The position numbers and the translations under genes are program-made. A DNA stretch of 64,000 bases from Paenibacillus_E sp042676385. Its GTDB lineage: Bacteria > Bacillota > Bacilli > Paenibacillales > NBRC-103111. The notes beneath the pieces were generated by a model, which had not been told where the DNA came from, did not search any database, and saw only the letters and a list, made by a program, of their open reading frames with translations. Positions 50,609 through 59,889 of this stretch are shown here, one piece after another (position 1 is the first letter of the stretch; every line of letters begins with the position of its first letter). Where the stretch lies: positions 1-64,000 of the forward strand of contig NZ_JBHTHA010000014.1 of NCBI RefSeq assembly GCF_042676385.1, written 5' to 3'.

Positions 50609-50667
50609 TGGTTGGCTTTATCGGGTATTCACCCGTTCAGCATATAAAATTATGGAGGTCATGCATC

Positions 50668-52251
50668 ATGAAAAAAATGAAGAAAATAGCTAGTACAATC
50701 GGCGTACCGTGTCTCGTTCTCTCAATTGCGCTGGCAGGCTGCGGAGACAAAACTGCAACGACAACACCTGCGCCAACGAAGGAAGCGGCGCCATCGGCGA
50801 CGCCGGATTCAACTAAAGATTTGAAACCGGTGGAGCTTACGTACTATTTTCCAAATACGCCTCAAAAGGATCTTGCCAGTGTAGAAGAAGCATTGAATAA
50901 AATTTTAAAAGCTAAAATTAACGCGACGGTTCACTTGAAACTCGTTGATTGGGGTACGTATGACGAGAAAATGAACGTCATTATAGCTTCAGGGGAGCCT
51001 TACGACCTCGCGTTCACGTCAACTTGGGCGAACAACTTCTACCAGAATGCAGCCAAAGGTGCATTCGCGCCGATCGACGATTTGCTTGCCAAATACGCTC
51101 CGGGCCTGAAAAGCACGGTACCTGATACTTTCTGGAAGGCCGTGAAATTGAAGGGACAGACCTATGGGGTGCCTAACTTCCAGCAAGCAACGGCAGGTTA
51201 TGGTTATCTCATCCAAAAAGCTGTAGCCGACAAGTACAAGATCGACTGGAAATCCGTCACGAAGCTGTCAGATCTTACACCATTTCTGGAAATCGTTAAA
51301 AAGAATGAGCCGGATCTCATTCCGTTCGGAATTAGCAAGAAGGAAGATATTTTCACAAATGCTCCTGCTATGTTCGGATTAGAAGCGCTCGGAGACGCGA
51401 AAACCCCAGGAGCGATCTATGTAAATGATGGAAGTCTCAAGGTTGTGAATCAATTCGAGACTCCTGAATTCAAAAACTTTGTGACCATGATGAGAGATTG
51501 GTATACAAAAGGATATTTAAGAAAAGATGTAGCATCTTTGAAGGACATGGAAGCCGATAAAAAGGCAGGCAAGAATGCCATGACGTGGGGGCAGATTGAT
51601 AACGACACCGTTGCAACCGAAAAAGCAGGAATGGAAGCCACAGGCAGAATGGCGAACTTGAACAAAGATGTGCCATCTTACGATTTACAGTTTGTAAAAC
51701 CATTATTGACGACAGATAAAGCGGCTGCCACCATTACGGCCATTTCCGCAACTTCGCCGAACAAGGAAAGAGCGATGATGTTCCTTAATCTGCTCAACAC
51801 GGATAAGGATGTCTACAACTTGCTTTCTTGGGGAGTTGCAGATAAGCATTATAAAAAAGTTGGCGACAATAGAATTGAGACGAATAAAGACGGCGGGTAC
51901 CAAATTATCTCTCCATGGGAATTCGGCAATATGACGAACTCCTTCTTGTCTGAGGGAGATCCGAAAGGCGGAGAAGTCGACGGCAAGTTTATTAAAATGT
52001 GGAGCGACCTCAATAAAAACGCCGCCCCTTCTAATGCATTGGGCTTTGTGTTTGATTTTACCCCGGTCAAGGCGGAAAAAGCGAATTGCGACGCCATTAT
52101 CGATGAGCTGTATTATGCGATTTCAACCGGTACCGTTGACCCTGACAAATTCTTACCGCAAATGCTCGATAAGTTGAAAAAAGCGGGTGCGGACAAAATT
52201 ATTGCCGAGAAGCAAAAACAATTGGATGCATGGAAGGCAGCAAATAAATAA
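50668..52251 (+). CDS. Sugar ABC transporter substrate-binding lipoprotein (copy 2)
   Basis: The 527-aa protein has a lipoprotein signal (lipobox ALAGC near residue 24), a Thr/Ala/Pro linker, and a solute-binding domain closely similar to copy 1 (VELTYYFPNTPQKDLASVE; IASGEPYDLAFTSTW; DPDKFLPQMLDKLKKAGADK). ATG 50668 follows TGGAGGT; a longer in-frame start at 50608 overlaps the permease stop and is rejected. The two paralogues flank the permeases and may widen or refine the range of sugars imported. Confidence 0.9.
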   Translation: MKKMKKIASTIGVPCLVLSIALAGCGDKTATTTPAPTKEAAPSATPDSTKDLKPVELTYYFPNTPQKDLASVEEALNKILKAKINATVHLKLVDWGTYDEKMNVIIASGEPYDLAFTSTWANNFYQNAAKGAFAPIDDLLAKYAPGLKSTVPDTFWKAVKLKGQTYGVPNFQQATAGYGYLIQKAVADKYKIDWKSVTKLSDLTPFLEIVKKNEPDLIPFGISKKEDIFTNAPAMFGLEALGDAKTPGAIYVNDGSLKVVNQFETPEFKNFVTMMRDWYTKGYLRKDVASLKDMEADKKAGKNAMTWGQIDNDTVATEKAGMEATGRMANLNKDVPSYDLQFVKPLLTTDKAAATITAISATSPNKERAMMFLNLLNTDKDVYNLLSWGVADKHYKKVGDNRIETNKDGGYQIISPWEFGNMTNSFLSEGDPKGGEVDGKFIKMWSDLNKNAAPSNALGFVFDFTPVKAEKANCDAIIDELYYAISTGTVDPDKFLPQMLDKLKKAGADKIIAEKQKQLDAWKAANK

Positions 52252-52261
52252 TTTCAATCAA

Positions 52262-52293
52262 GCAGAATTCCTCTGATATCCGGAGGAGTTCTG
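52262..52293 (+). terminator. Possible weak terminator after lipoprotein copy 2
   Basis: GCAGAATTCCTC and GAGGAGTTCTGC arms form a strong stem, but it lacks a following T run; it may instead protect the 3' end of the transcript. Confidence 0.35.
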
Positions 52294-52322
52294 CAGGTTA
52301 TTATACTTATGATTGTGAATTA

Positions 52323-52336
52323 TGAAAGCACTTACA
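52323..52336. promoter_or_regulatory. cre (CcpA) site upstream of the secreted beta-helix protein
   Basis: TGAAAGCACTTACA differs from the consensus TGWAANCGNTNWCA at one central base. It lies about 100 bp before the 52439 start and predicts carbon catabolite repression of the secreted protein. Confidence 0.6.
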
Positions 52337-52438
52337 AATGGGTTCGAAAAGGAGAGGGGGTGTTTAAGCGGAAAAATGTTAAGGATTTAACTGAAGGTGA
52401 ATCACAAATAGTGTTGCTTAGGAGGCGGTATTATAATT

Positions 52439-55400
52439 ATGGCTAAGAAGAAATTAAACATTTTTCTGGCACTGTGTATGCTATTAACCACATTGTTAAG
52501 TCCGGGAATTATTGTCCAGGCTGCAGAAAGCGGTTCCAACGCCACTTCGAACAAGATACAAGCAGAGTTCTTTGTATCACCGTCTGGCAGCGACACAAAT
52601 GACGGGTCCTACGACCATCCTTTTGCTACTTTGCAGGCGGCTCGGGATGCAGTGCGTTTGATCAATAGCAATATGACAGGAGATATCTATGTCTTTATTG
52701 CTTCAGGTAATTATTACGTTAATAATACGATTTCTTTCAATGAAAGTGATTCGGGTACCAATGGATTTAATGTGATCTATCGGAATTTGAATGACTTGAG
52801 CACCGCGAAATTCATCGGTGGAAATAAAGTAACTTCGCCATGGAGTCCGGTAATACGTGCAGGAGATGATGCAGACCTGCCTGCCGGGGCAACTGGAAAA
52901 GTGTTTAAGACGTATATTGGTACAGGAATTAACTTCAATACCTTATACGTCAACGATACCAGAGCGATAATGGCACGAACGAAGAACCTGACAGTCGATC
53001 CTAGATTTCCTGCGTCATCCACTGCCTATATGAGATCAGCCGGTGGCGGAATCAGTACTCTGATCTATAACTCGGGTGATATTGATTCAGGATCATTGAC
53101 TGGTTTGATCAACGCGCAGACACGTGGCGATCTTGATGCTCAAGTGTATATGTGGGACGGCGGTTACTGGGATTGGATGACGGACATCATTCCGATTGCA
53201 AGCATAGATACATCCAGTCGTACAATACAGTACAAAACCGATCCCAACAATCCGGCTGCCTATCGCCCTAAATACAAAACCGGAACTAATGCACGCTACT
53301 TTTTACAGGGAAATCTGGGTTTTCTGGATCAGCCAGGTGAATTTTACTTCAACAAAACTACGGGATATCTATATTACTATCCATTAGAAGGTTCTGGAAA
53401 CATCAGTGACCAGGAAATAGTGATACCTGCAGTAGAAAAAATCATTGACATTAAGGGCGCATCCCGGTCCAGCATGGTATCGCATATCACATTCAGCGGT
53501 TTGGAGTTTAAAGACACCAATTTCCCCGACTACTATAGTTACGGTTGGAACTGGGGGGATGCCGGCGCTGGGCTAGGCTACTATCCGCCAGAAGCAGCGG
53601 GAAGTACACAGCCTTCGTACTGCGAACAAACTGAAAGAGTAGAGTTTCAAGTTGGCGTAATCACTTTAACCAATACGAATAACATTACGATCACCAAATC
53701 GCATATAAAAAATGCAGGGATGCTCGGCATAGAGGTCTATCTTGCCAATGATCATACTACAATAAGCAACAGCCTTATCGAGTATACCGGGCACGGAGGT
53801 ATCAATATCGAGGGCGGTTATCCGGGTGTTGGCGGTGACTCGAATGGTAACGGCTACAGCAACCATAATACGGTTACCAATACATTGGTCCACGATATCG
53901 GTCAGCTGGTGGGTCAAACATCGGGTATTCAAATCAACAATTCCGGTTATAATACGTTTTCGCATCTTGAGATTTACAATTCCCCAAGAAGGGGCTTGTT
54001 CATAACGGCCGGATATAGCCGTAACCCTAATGGTGCCTTTCCAAACGGCGATGCGAACTTCAATGTTATGACCGATATGTATTCACATCACAATACTTTC
54101 GAATATATCTACCTGCATGACAGTCAGCAGGATGGCGGTGATGACGGCGCCTTCTTCGCGTGCTATCTCTACAAGGGCTCGACCAATTACAAGCCTAACT
54201 ATATCAATCAAATGGTAATTGACAGGGTAGGGGCAAACCCGAGTATGGCCGATATAGCGCCTAACGGAATGAATCTTGATATGGGAGCTTCCGGGTTTGT
54301 AATAAGTAATCTGAAAATTGTCAATCCTCAGCATTTTAATGCGGAGGTGAACACCACCACTCAATATGGCGACACCATATCTTATACCAATACAAATATT
54401 GATTTCGGTTCGCATACCAATCAGCTAAATACATTCGACGATTCCTTAATGGATTATGCACACATAGGTGTGAGTGCTGACTTCCCAAGTGTCTATTTAC
54501 CGTCCAGAAATGTATTACAGGAACCCGATAACATCTATTTCAAGGACAATTTTGAAAACGGATTGGATTTTTCGAAATGGTCATACAGAGGAACGGCTCC
54601 CGTTGTTACAAGCGAATGGATGTCTGAGGGTGCACGGGGCGGAAAGCAATCCTTAAAGGTCGATAGTGACAGCGCAGGAATTGGCGTTAAGCCTGTGTTG
54701 TACAGGAATTTTTCCAATAATCTCAACAAAATTGTTTCTGTGAAATTGTTTGACAGACAAAGCGGTAATCTTGCTCCTTACGATTCCGGAACAAACATTT
54801 CATCGACGGTCAAATCGCTGGCAAGAGTCGACGATGGAAATAATGCTGTAGGGTTGGGGCTGGATACTGCGGTAAACAGCAGCTATTACGTCTTATTGAA
54901 TGGCTCAACAGAAACGGCAACCTCAGTTCCTCGGACCTATGGCTGGCATGAATTGAAATGGGATTATACTAGTGGTACCGATGTGAAGCTGTACATTGAT
55001 GGCGTTCTGGTCTCCACCTTGAATACGTCTACCAATTTTAGTTCTGTCGCATTGGGGTCTGATGATGGCAAGGGAGTGAGCTATTATGACCAGTTGTACA
55101 TCTATGGCGGAACAACTGCGCCAGAACCCGGTCCGGTATCCGTACCTGCTGCACCGATCTATGATTCCTCCAATGATAATAAAATACAGTTGGACAAAGA
55201 TTTTGAAGACGGCATCGTGCCTAACTTTACACTTAGTGGCACATCGGCAATGAGCGTTATTACCGATCCGACCAATACGAGTAATAAAGTACTGCAAAAC
55301 GTGGTTACCGATGGAAAGAATTTTTATCAAACAGGCGCCGCATGGAACAACTATATTGTCAATATGAAGTGGAAATTTGTGGGTTGGGGTTCCAATAATG

Positions 55401-57343
55401 TACTAAATCAAGCCTATGATAATTTTACAATCTTTGTCATGACAGCGGCAATCAATGGAACAACGCAAGGTAATCCGGCCAGCTATCAAGTTATCTATAG
55501 AAGAAATAAAAATGGAACCACCGGCTTTCCAGCAGGTACTGCGTATTTTGAAATTTCTAAGCATACTTCTTCAAGTGACACCTCACTTGGAAAGGCTTCG
55601 GTACCTAGCGGATTTGTTGCAACCGACTGGCATGATTTCCAGATTCAAACGTATGGCGGTAAAGTCGGGTTTGTCCTAGACGGAACTCAATTGATGTCTG
55701 CTGCCGATGGTTCATACACCTCTGGAGGTGTGGCTTTTGGGGGGATCAATTCAACCGTTTTGATAGACAACATCAAAATAACCTCTAACCCTACGTACGT
55801 AGATTATGGAACTAATTTCAATCTGGGCAATGTTGCATTATCCGGAACTTTCAATCCATCCTATTACCTTTACGGAGCATCTATCGTCGATAAATCGAAA
55901 CCGGTTACGCTTATCAAACCGAAACCTGTGTTGGCTGGCGCGAACACTGCGGTGTTGCTCAATGGAGTGGATATTACTGCTAATTTTGCCGACTATACAA
56001 CTCCGACAGAGCTTTTAAACTTAAAAAATGGCAGAAACACGCTGGTTTTATCTGAAATCACGTCGGCAGGCAGCAAGAACTATACGATTTACATTGACAA
56101 ACCATATACAATCTCTTCGATTGGAACAATCGCTCCTCTTACGACTGAGATTGGAACTGCTCCAGTGTTGCCATTACAAACCAATGTTACTTTTAGGGAT
56201 GGCACCAATCAATTAGTAGATATTATTTGGGACTCTATAGATCCATTAAAGTATAAAAATATTGGCACGTTTAAGGTGAGTGGACAACTGGCCGGACTTA
56301 ATAAAATCGTAAGTGCGACTGTAACAGTTGAGGGGCTCGTTTCTATAGGTGGACTTGAAAGTGTCTCCACTAATGCAGGTACGGCGCCGATTCTGGCAAA
56401 GACGATCAGCGCCCAATTCACAAACGGGGCTAAAGATTTATCGTTAAGTTTCGCGGACTTGGATCCCGCGATGTATGTAAAGGAAGGAACAATCATTGCA
56501 GTTGCAAATGTTGACCAATATGCGGGTGATATTTTGCAAAAAGTGATCGTACTACCAGCACCAAATCTCGATTCGACCGCTCCGGTCACGGCGGTTGCAG
56601 CTTCTCCTGCCGCTCCTGACGGTCAAAACGGTTGGTATGTCCATCCGGTTACGATTACATTAAGCGCGTCCGACAATCTCTCGGGTGTGGCCAAGACGGA
56701 GATCAGCGTGGATGGCGGCAGCACATGGCAAAACTATGCCGGGCCGGTAACCCTGAATCAAGACGGCAAACATACGGTCAAATACCGCTCGACGGACAAA
56801 GCCGGCAACGTGGAGGCTTCCCAAACGATCGGTTTCCAACTGGATGCGACAGCACCTGCGATTACGGTTTCCGGCATCGTATACGGTACTTACAGCGATT
56901 CCGAGGAAATTACGCCGATCTTTACGCTAAGCGATAACGATAACTTGTCTGGGGTTGATATCAGCAAGACGAAGGTGACGATCATTACGAGTGGGTCACA
57001 GCAACCCGTACAACAAGGAGCAAGCATTCCGCTGTATACGCTTCCGCTCGGTTCTCATACATTTATCGTAACGGCGATCGATCTGGCGGGGAACACAGGC
57101 AGCCAAACGGTAGTATTTCAGACTACGACAAGCGTAGATTCCTTAAAGGCATTAATAATACGCTTTGCGAATGCCGGGTGGATCGATAACGCGGGTATCG
57201 CGAATAGCTTGAAGAGTAAATTAATGACAAACAATTTGGCTGATTTTGTGAGCGAAGTGAAGGCACAGACCGGCAAACATATTTCAAGCCAAGCCGCAAA
57301 CTATATCCTGCGGGATGCTCAATATTTATTGTCTCAAAAATAA
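52439..57343 (+). CDS. Large secreted right-handed parallel beta-helix protein with LamG-like, Ig-like and FIMAH-like domains
   Basis: The 1634-aa protein has a Sec signal (LNIFLALCMLLTTLLSPGII, cleavage after VQA near 30). Its parallel beta-helix domain (about 42-690) begins FFVSPSGSDTNDGSYDHPFATLQAA, as in pectate lyase-fold enzymes, with repeated coil motifs such as NNITITKSHIKNAGMLGIEV. Two concanavalin-like segments follow (about 700-890, 915-1115), then a cadherin-like stretch, Big_4-type Ig domains (about 1230-1390), an OmpL47/Ig domain with GWYVHPVTITLSASDNLSGV (about 1395-1490), a further Ig domain and a C-terminal FIMAH-like helical domain (about 1570-1634). It probably binds and cuts a polysaccharide outside the cell; the substrate is unknown. 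ATG 52439 follows AGGAGGC. Confidence 0.85.
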   Translation: MAKKKLNIFLALCMLLTTLLSPGIIVQAAESGSNATSNKIQAEFFVSPSGSDTNDGSYDHPFATLQAARDAVRLINSNMTGDIYVFIASGNYYVNNTISFNESDSGTNGFNVIYRNLNDLSTAKFIGGNKVTSPWSPVIRAGDDADLPAGATGKVFKTYIGTGINFNTLYVNDTRAIMARTKNLTVDPRFPASSTAYMRSAGGGISTLIYNSGDIDSGSLTGLINAQTRGDLDAQVYMWDGGYWDWMTDIIPIASIDTSSRTIQYKTDPNNPAAYRPKYKTGTNARYFLQGNLGFLDQPGEFYFNKTTGYLYYYPLEGSGNISDQEIVIPAVEKIIDIKGASRSSMVSHITFSGLEFKDTNFPDYYSYGWNWGDAGAGLGYYPPEAAGSTQPSYCEQTERVEFQVGVITLTNTNNITITKSHIKNAGMLGIEVYLANDHTTISNSLIEYTGHGGINIEGGYPGVGGDSNGNGYSNHNTVTNTLVHDIGQLVGQTSGIQINNSGYNTFSHLEIYNSPRRGLFITAGYSRNPNGAFPNGDANFNVMTDMYSHHNTFEYIYLHDSQQDGGDDGAFFACYLYKGSTNYKPNYINQMVIDRVGANPSMADIAPNGMNLDMGASGFVISNLKIVNPQHFNAEVNTTTQYGDTISYTNTNIDFGSHTNQLNTFDDSLMDYAHIGVSADFPSVYLPSRNVLQEPDNIYFKDNFENGLDFSKWSYRGTAPVVTSEWMSEGARGGKQSLKVDSDSAGIGVKPVLYRNFSNNLNKIVSVKLFDRQSGNLAPYDSGTNISSTVKSLARVDDGNNAVGLGLDTAVNSSYYVLLNGSTETATSVPRTYGWHELKWDYTSGTDVKLYIDGVLVSTLNTSTNFSSVALGSDDGKGVSYYDQLYIYGGTTAPEPGPVSVPAAPIYDSSNDNKIQLDKDFEDGIVPNFTLSGTSAMSVITDPTNTSNKVLQNVVTDGKNFYQTGAAWNNYIVNMKWKFVGWGSNNVLNQAYDNFTIFVMTAAINGTTQGNPASYQVIYRRNKNGTTGFPAGTAYFEISKHTSSSDTSLGKASVPSGFVATDWHDFQIQTYGGKVGFVLDGTQLMSAADGSYTSGGVAFGGINSTVLIDNIKITSNPTYVDYGTNFNLGNVALSGTFNPSYYLYGASIVDKSKPVTLIKPKPVLAGANTAVLLNGVDITANFADYTTPTELLNLKNGRNTLVLSEITSAGSKNYTIYIDKPYTISSIGTIAPLTTEIGTAPVLPLQTNVTFRDGTNQLVDIIWDSIDPLKYKNIGTFKVSGQLAGLNKIVSATVTVEGLVSIGGLESVSTNAGTAPILAKTISAQFTNGAKDLSLSFADLDPAMYVKEGTIIAVANVDQYAGDILQKVIVLPAPNLDSTAPVTAVAASPAAPDGQNGWYVHPVTITLSASDNLSGVAKTEISVDGGSTWQNYAGPVTLNQDGKHTVKYRSTDKAGNVEASQTIGFQLDATAPAITVSGIVYGTYSDSEEITPIFTLSDNDNLSGVDISKTKVTIITSGSQQPVQQGASIPLYTLPLGSHTFIVTAIDLAGNTGSQTVVFQTTTSVDSLKALIIRFANAGWIDNAGIANSLKSKLMTNNLADFVSEVKAQTGKHISSQAANYILRDAQYLLSQK

Positions 57344-57350
57344 AGATCAA

Positions 57351-57397
57351 GCACTATGCTGTATTTATCTAATAAGTACAGTATAGTGCTTTTTTTC
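57351..57397 (+). terminator. Rho-independent terminator after the beta-helix gene
   Basis: GCACTAT-CTGTA and TACAG-ATAGTGC arms followed by a run of T residues. Confidence 0.9.
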
Positions 57398-57526
57398 TGT
57401 TGAAGTTTTTGAAAAACACACAATTTTGATGGAATGTATATTTTTTAGAGAACCACTTTTGTAAATTGTCGAAGGAAGATATGTTTTTTTCTGTTTTCAT
57501 ATTTTTTTTGGTTTAGTAAGGTGAAG

Positions 57527-57595
57527 ATGGTCTGCGTGAAGGAGCGAATGAGATTGTTAAATAGAAACCAACAAAAGCCGAGGTGTAAACGGTGA
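57527..57595 (+). CDS. Possible 22-codon upstream ORF coupled to the next gene
   Basis: ATG 57527, behind AAGGTGAAG, opens a short frame (MVCVKERMRLLNRNQQKPRC and two more residues) whose TGA overlaps the GTG start of the gene at 57592 (GTGA). It is strongly basic and has no known family. It may be a translated leader that couples ribosomes into the GTG start; it could also be chance. The rest of the gap 57398-57526 is AT-rich with no gene. Confidence 0.25.
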   Translation: MVCVKERMRLLNRNQQKPRCKR

Positions 57596-59865
57596 GAACG
57601 AGCATTACTCAATTTATGGAATTAAATGATTGCAGTTTAGAACTAAAGCTGACTACTTACGACGGTTCACAAGCAAGGCAATCTGTCAAAAGCACGTTGG
57701 CCGAGGCGTCTGGTGACAAAACGCTGGCGCTGCAAGATTCCTTGTGGAAAATCAGTTATACCTGTTTAAGAACTGAAAATAACGAGCATGCAGTGGATTG
57801 CGAAGTAACCTTCAAGGTGGTTAAAGGCTCTGTAAATCAAACGAATGTCTCGGTTAGTATGGTGCAGGGCCATTGGTCGAAGGAGAACTATGTGCTTATG
57901 CCTGCGGCAGCATACGATGGGAACCGGTTTAAAGTCAGCGATCAAGTGTATCCTCCGATGCTTACTCGGGATGATGAGATCGGACCTCGAATTCCAACAA
58001 CGATAACGGATGTTCCCAGGCTAAATCGGGAAGACGGATTATCCATGATGGAATTGAGAACGGGCGATCTGGCTACCCCGGCGGTGGGGTGTTTCAAGCG
58101 CGAGCAGAATAAAGGTTTTTTCATGCTGACACATCAAGGGACTTCGCTCGGCGATTCTGGAATTACAGTGGAAGAAAATGACCTTCGAACGCAAGCGGTC
58201 ATTTCACTGTCCGCTCCTGCTGTCAGACGTTATAAGTACAGCATGTGCAATTCGAAAGAGCCTTCGGATGATTATGGAATTGATTTTCACGAAAATGATG
58301 AAGTGACCTTGAAATTTCGGTTGTATTTCTTTGATTGCAACGATGTTCCTGAGCTGTTCGACTATTTTACGAAAATCCGCAAGGATTTAACCGGTCAAGT
58401 GCAATTGCGTCATGAGATACCATTCTCAGTGTCATGGGATATATTGGAAGAAAAGTATAATCGGGATAACTGGCAGCAAGCAGATGGGTTTTATCGGTCA
58501 TCGACTTCGACGCATGAGGTTTTCGGCGAATGGCAAACAGGTTGGGTAGGTGGCGCTATGAATACTTATCCGATGTTTGCGATCGGTAACGAGCTATCTA
58601 AAGAAAGATCTTTCAAGACATTGGACTTCCTTTTCTCAAAAGTACAAGCTCCTTCCGGCTTTTTTTATGGAATTCACTGCAAAGGGAAGTTGTATGGCGA
58701 TAATTTCAAAGATCAAGAAGATATCAGTTGTGTGTTGGTGAGAAAAAATACGGATGCGATCTATTTTATCGTCAAGCAATTCATGCTTCTTGATCAATTA
58801 AAGGTGGAGATACCACCCCTTTGGAGGGAAGGGCTGAAAAAAGCTTGCGACGCATTTGTCCGGTTATGGGAGAACAACGGGCAATTCGGACAATTCATTG
58901 ATGTGCACAAGGAAGAGATCATCATTGGCGGCAGTGCATCCGCCGGCATTGCCCCAGCTGGACTCGCCTTGGCGGGGGAATATTTTAATCGCCCCTTATA
59001 TATTGAAACTGCTACTCACCTAGCAGAAATTTATTATATGGATTTTGTGAAAACTGGAGTAACTACCGGCGGGCCCGGGGAGATTTGTCAATGTCCGGAT
59101 AGTGAATCTGCCTTTGCACTTTTGGAGTCTTATGTTGTTTTATATGAAGAAACGGGTAACAAGAAATGGCTGTCGATGGCGGAGGATACGGCCAAGCTTT
59201 GCGCCACTTGGTGCGTTTCCTATAACTTTGAATACCCGATTGCCTCCGAGTTCAACAAACTTGATTTGCGTTCTGTAGGCTCAGTGTGGGCGAGTGTGCA
59301 AAACAAGCATGCCGCTCCGGGTATTTGCACCTTATCGGGACTGTCTTTGTTAAAGCTCTATCGGGCTACATCGAATGAGTTTTATTTGGAACTGTTGCGT
59401 GAAATCGCGCATAACATTCCTCAATATTTATCGAGAGAAGATCGTCCTTTAAGAATTTCCTGGGATTCCGACCCGAGTGACAATTATTCGCCTCCCGGGT
59501 GGATGGGAGAACGTGTCAATACAAGTGACTGGGAAGGCAAGGCTAATGTTGGCGGCGTTCTCGGCGGTTCCTGCTGGTGTGAAGTAACCAATATGCTTAC
59601 ATATTTTGAAGTCCCGGGTCTCTATATTCAAAAAAATAAGGGATATGTTTGCGCAATCGATCATATTGATGCAGAAGTTGTTGAGGACAATGCTGCTCAA
59701 CTTACGATCCTTTTAAAAAATACAACTAAATTTAAGGCAAAAATTAAAGTGCTTATTGAAGACGATGAGGATTCGTTAAAACCGTTGCATGCAAATATCA
59801 TGCTGGATTATCAGACGATCGTGATTGAACCGAACAGTACGTATACGATGGACTTGATGAAATAA
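57592..59865 (+). CDS. Large cytoplasmic protein, probable alpha/alpha-toroid glycan enzyme
   Basis: A 757-aa protein without a signal peptide. The N-terminal ~250 residues look like a beta-sandwich (repeated strand-rich segments such as LWKISYTCLRTENNEHAVDC). The remainder is helical with repeated Trp/Tyr-rich helix-loop units (SWDILEEKYNRDNWQQADGF, GGPGEICQCPDSESAFALLE, WMGERVNTSDWEGKANVGGV), the architecture of six-hairpin glycosidases and related lyases. GTG 57592 is used, with GAGGTG upstream. I do not recognise a defined CAZy family. Its neighbours (transporter, two dehydrogenases) suggest it breaks down imported oligosaccharides. Confidence 0.6.
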   Translation: MRTSITQFMELNDCSLELKLTTYDGSQARQSVKSTLAEASGDKTLALQDSLWKISYTCLRTENNEHAVDCEVTFKVVKGSVNQTNVSVSMVQGHWSKENYVLMPAAAYDGNRFKVSDQVYPPMLTRDDEIGPRIPTTITDVPRLNREDGLSMMELRTGDLATPAVGCFKREQNKGFFMLTHQGTSLGDSGITVEENDLRTQAVISLSAPAVRRYKYSMCNSKEPSDDYGIDFHENDEVTLKFRLYFFDCNDVPELFDYFTKIRKDLTGQVQLRHEIPFSVSWDILEEKYNRDNWQQADGFYRSSTSTHEVFGEWQTGWVGGAMNTYPMFAIGNELSKERSFKTLDFLFSKVQAPSGFFYGIHCKGKLYGDNFKDQEDISCVLVRKNTDAIYFIVKQFMLLDQLKVEIPPLWREGLKKACDAFVRLWENNGQFGQFIDVHKEEIIIGGSASAGIAPAGLALAGEYFNRPLYIETATHLAEIYYMDFVKTGVTTGGPGEICQCPDSESAFALLESYVVLYEETGNKKWLSMAEDTAKLCATWCVSYNFEYPIASEFNKLDLRSVGSVWASVQNKHAAPGICTLSGLSLLKLYRATSNEFYLELLREIAHNIPQYLSREDRPLRISWDSDPSDNYSPPGWMGERVNTSDWEGKANVGGVLGGSCWCEVTNMLTYFEVPGLYIQKNKGYVCAIDHIDAEVVEDNAAQLTILLKNTTKFKAKIKVLIEDDEDSLKPLHANIMLDYQTIVIEPNSTYTMDLMK

Positions 59866-59889
59866 AAGACAATCTCGGGAGGATTTATT

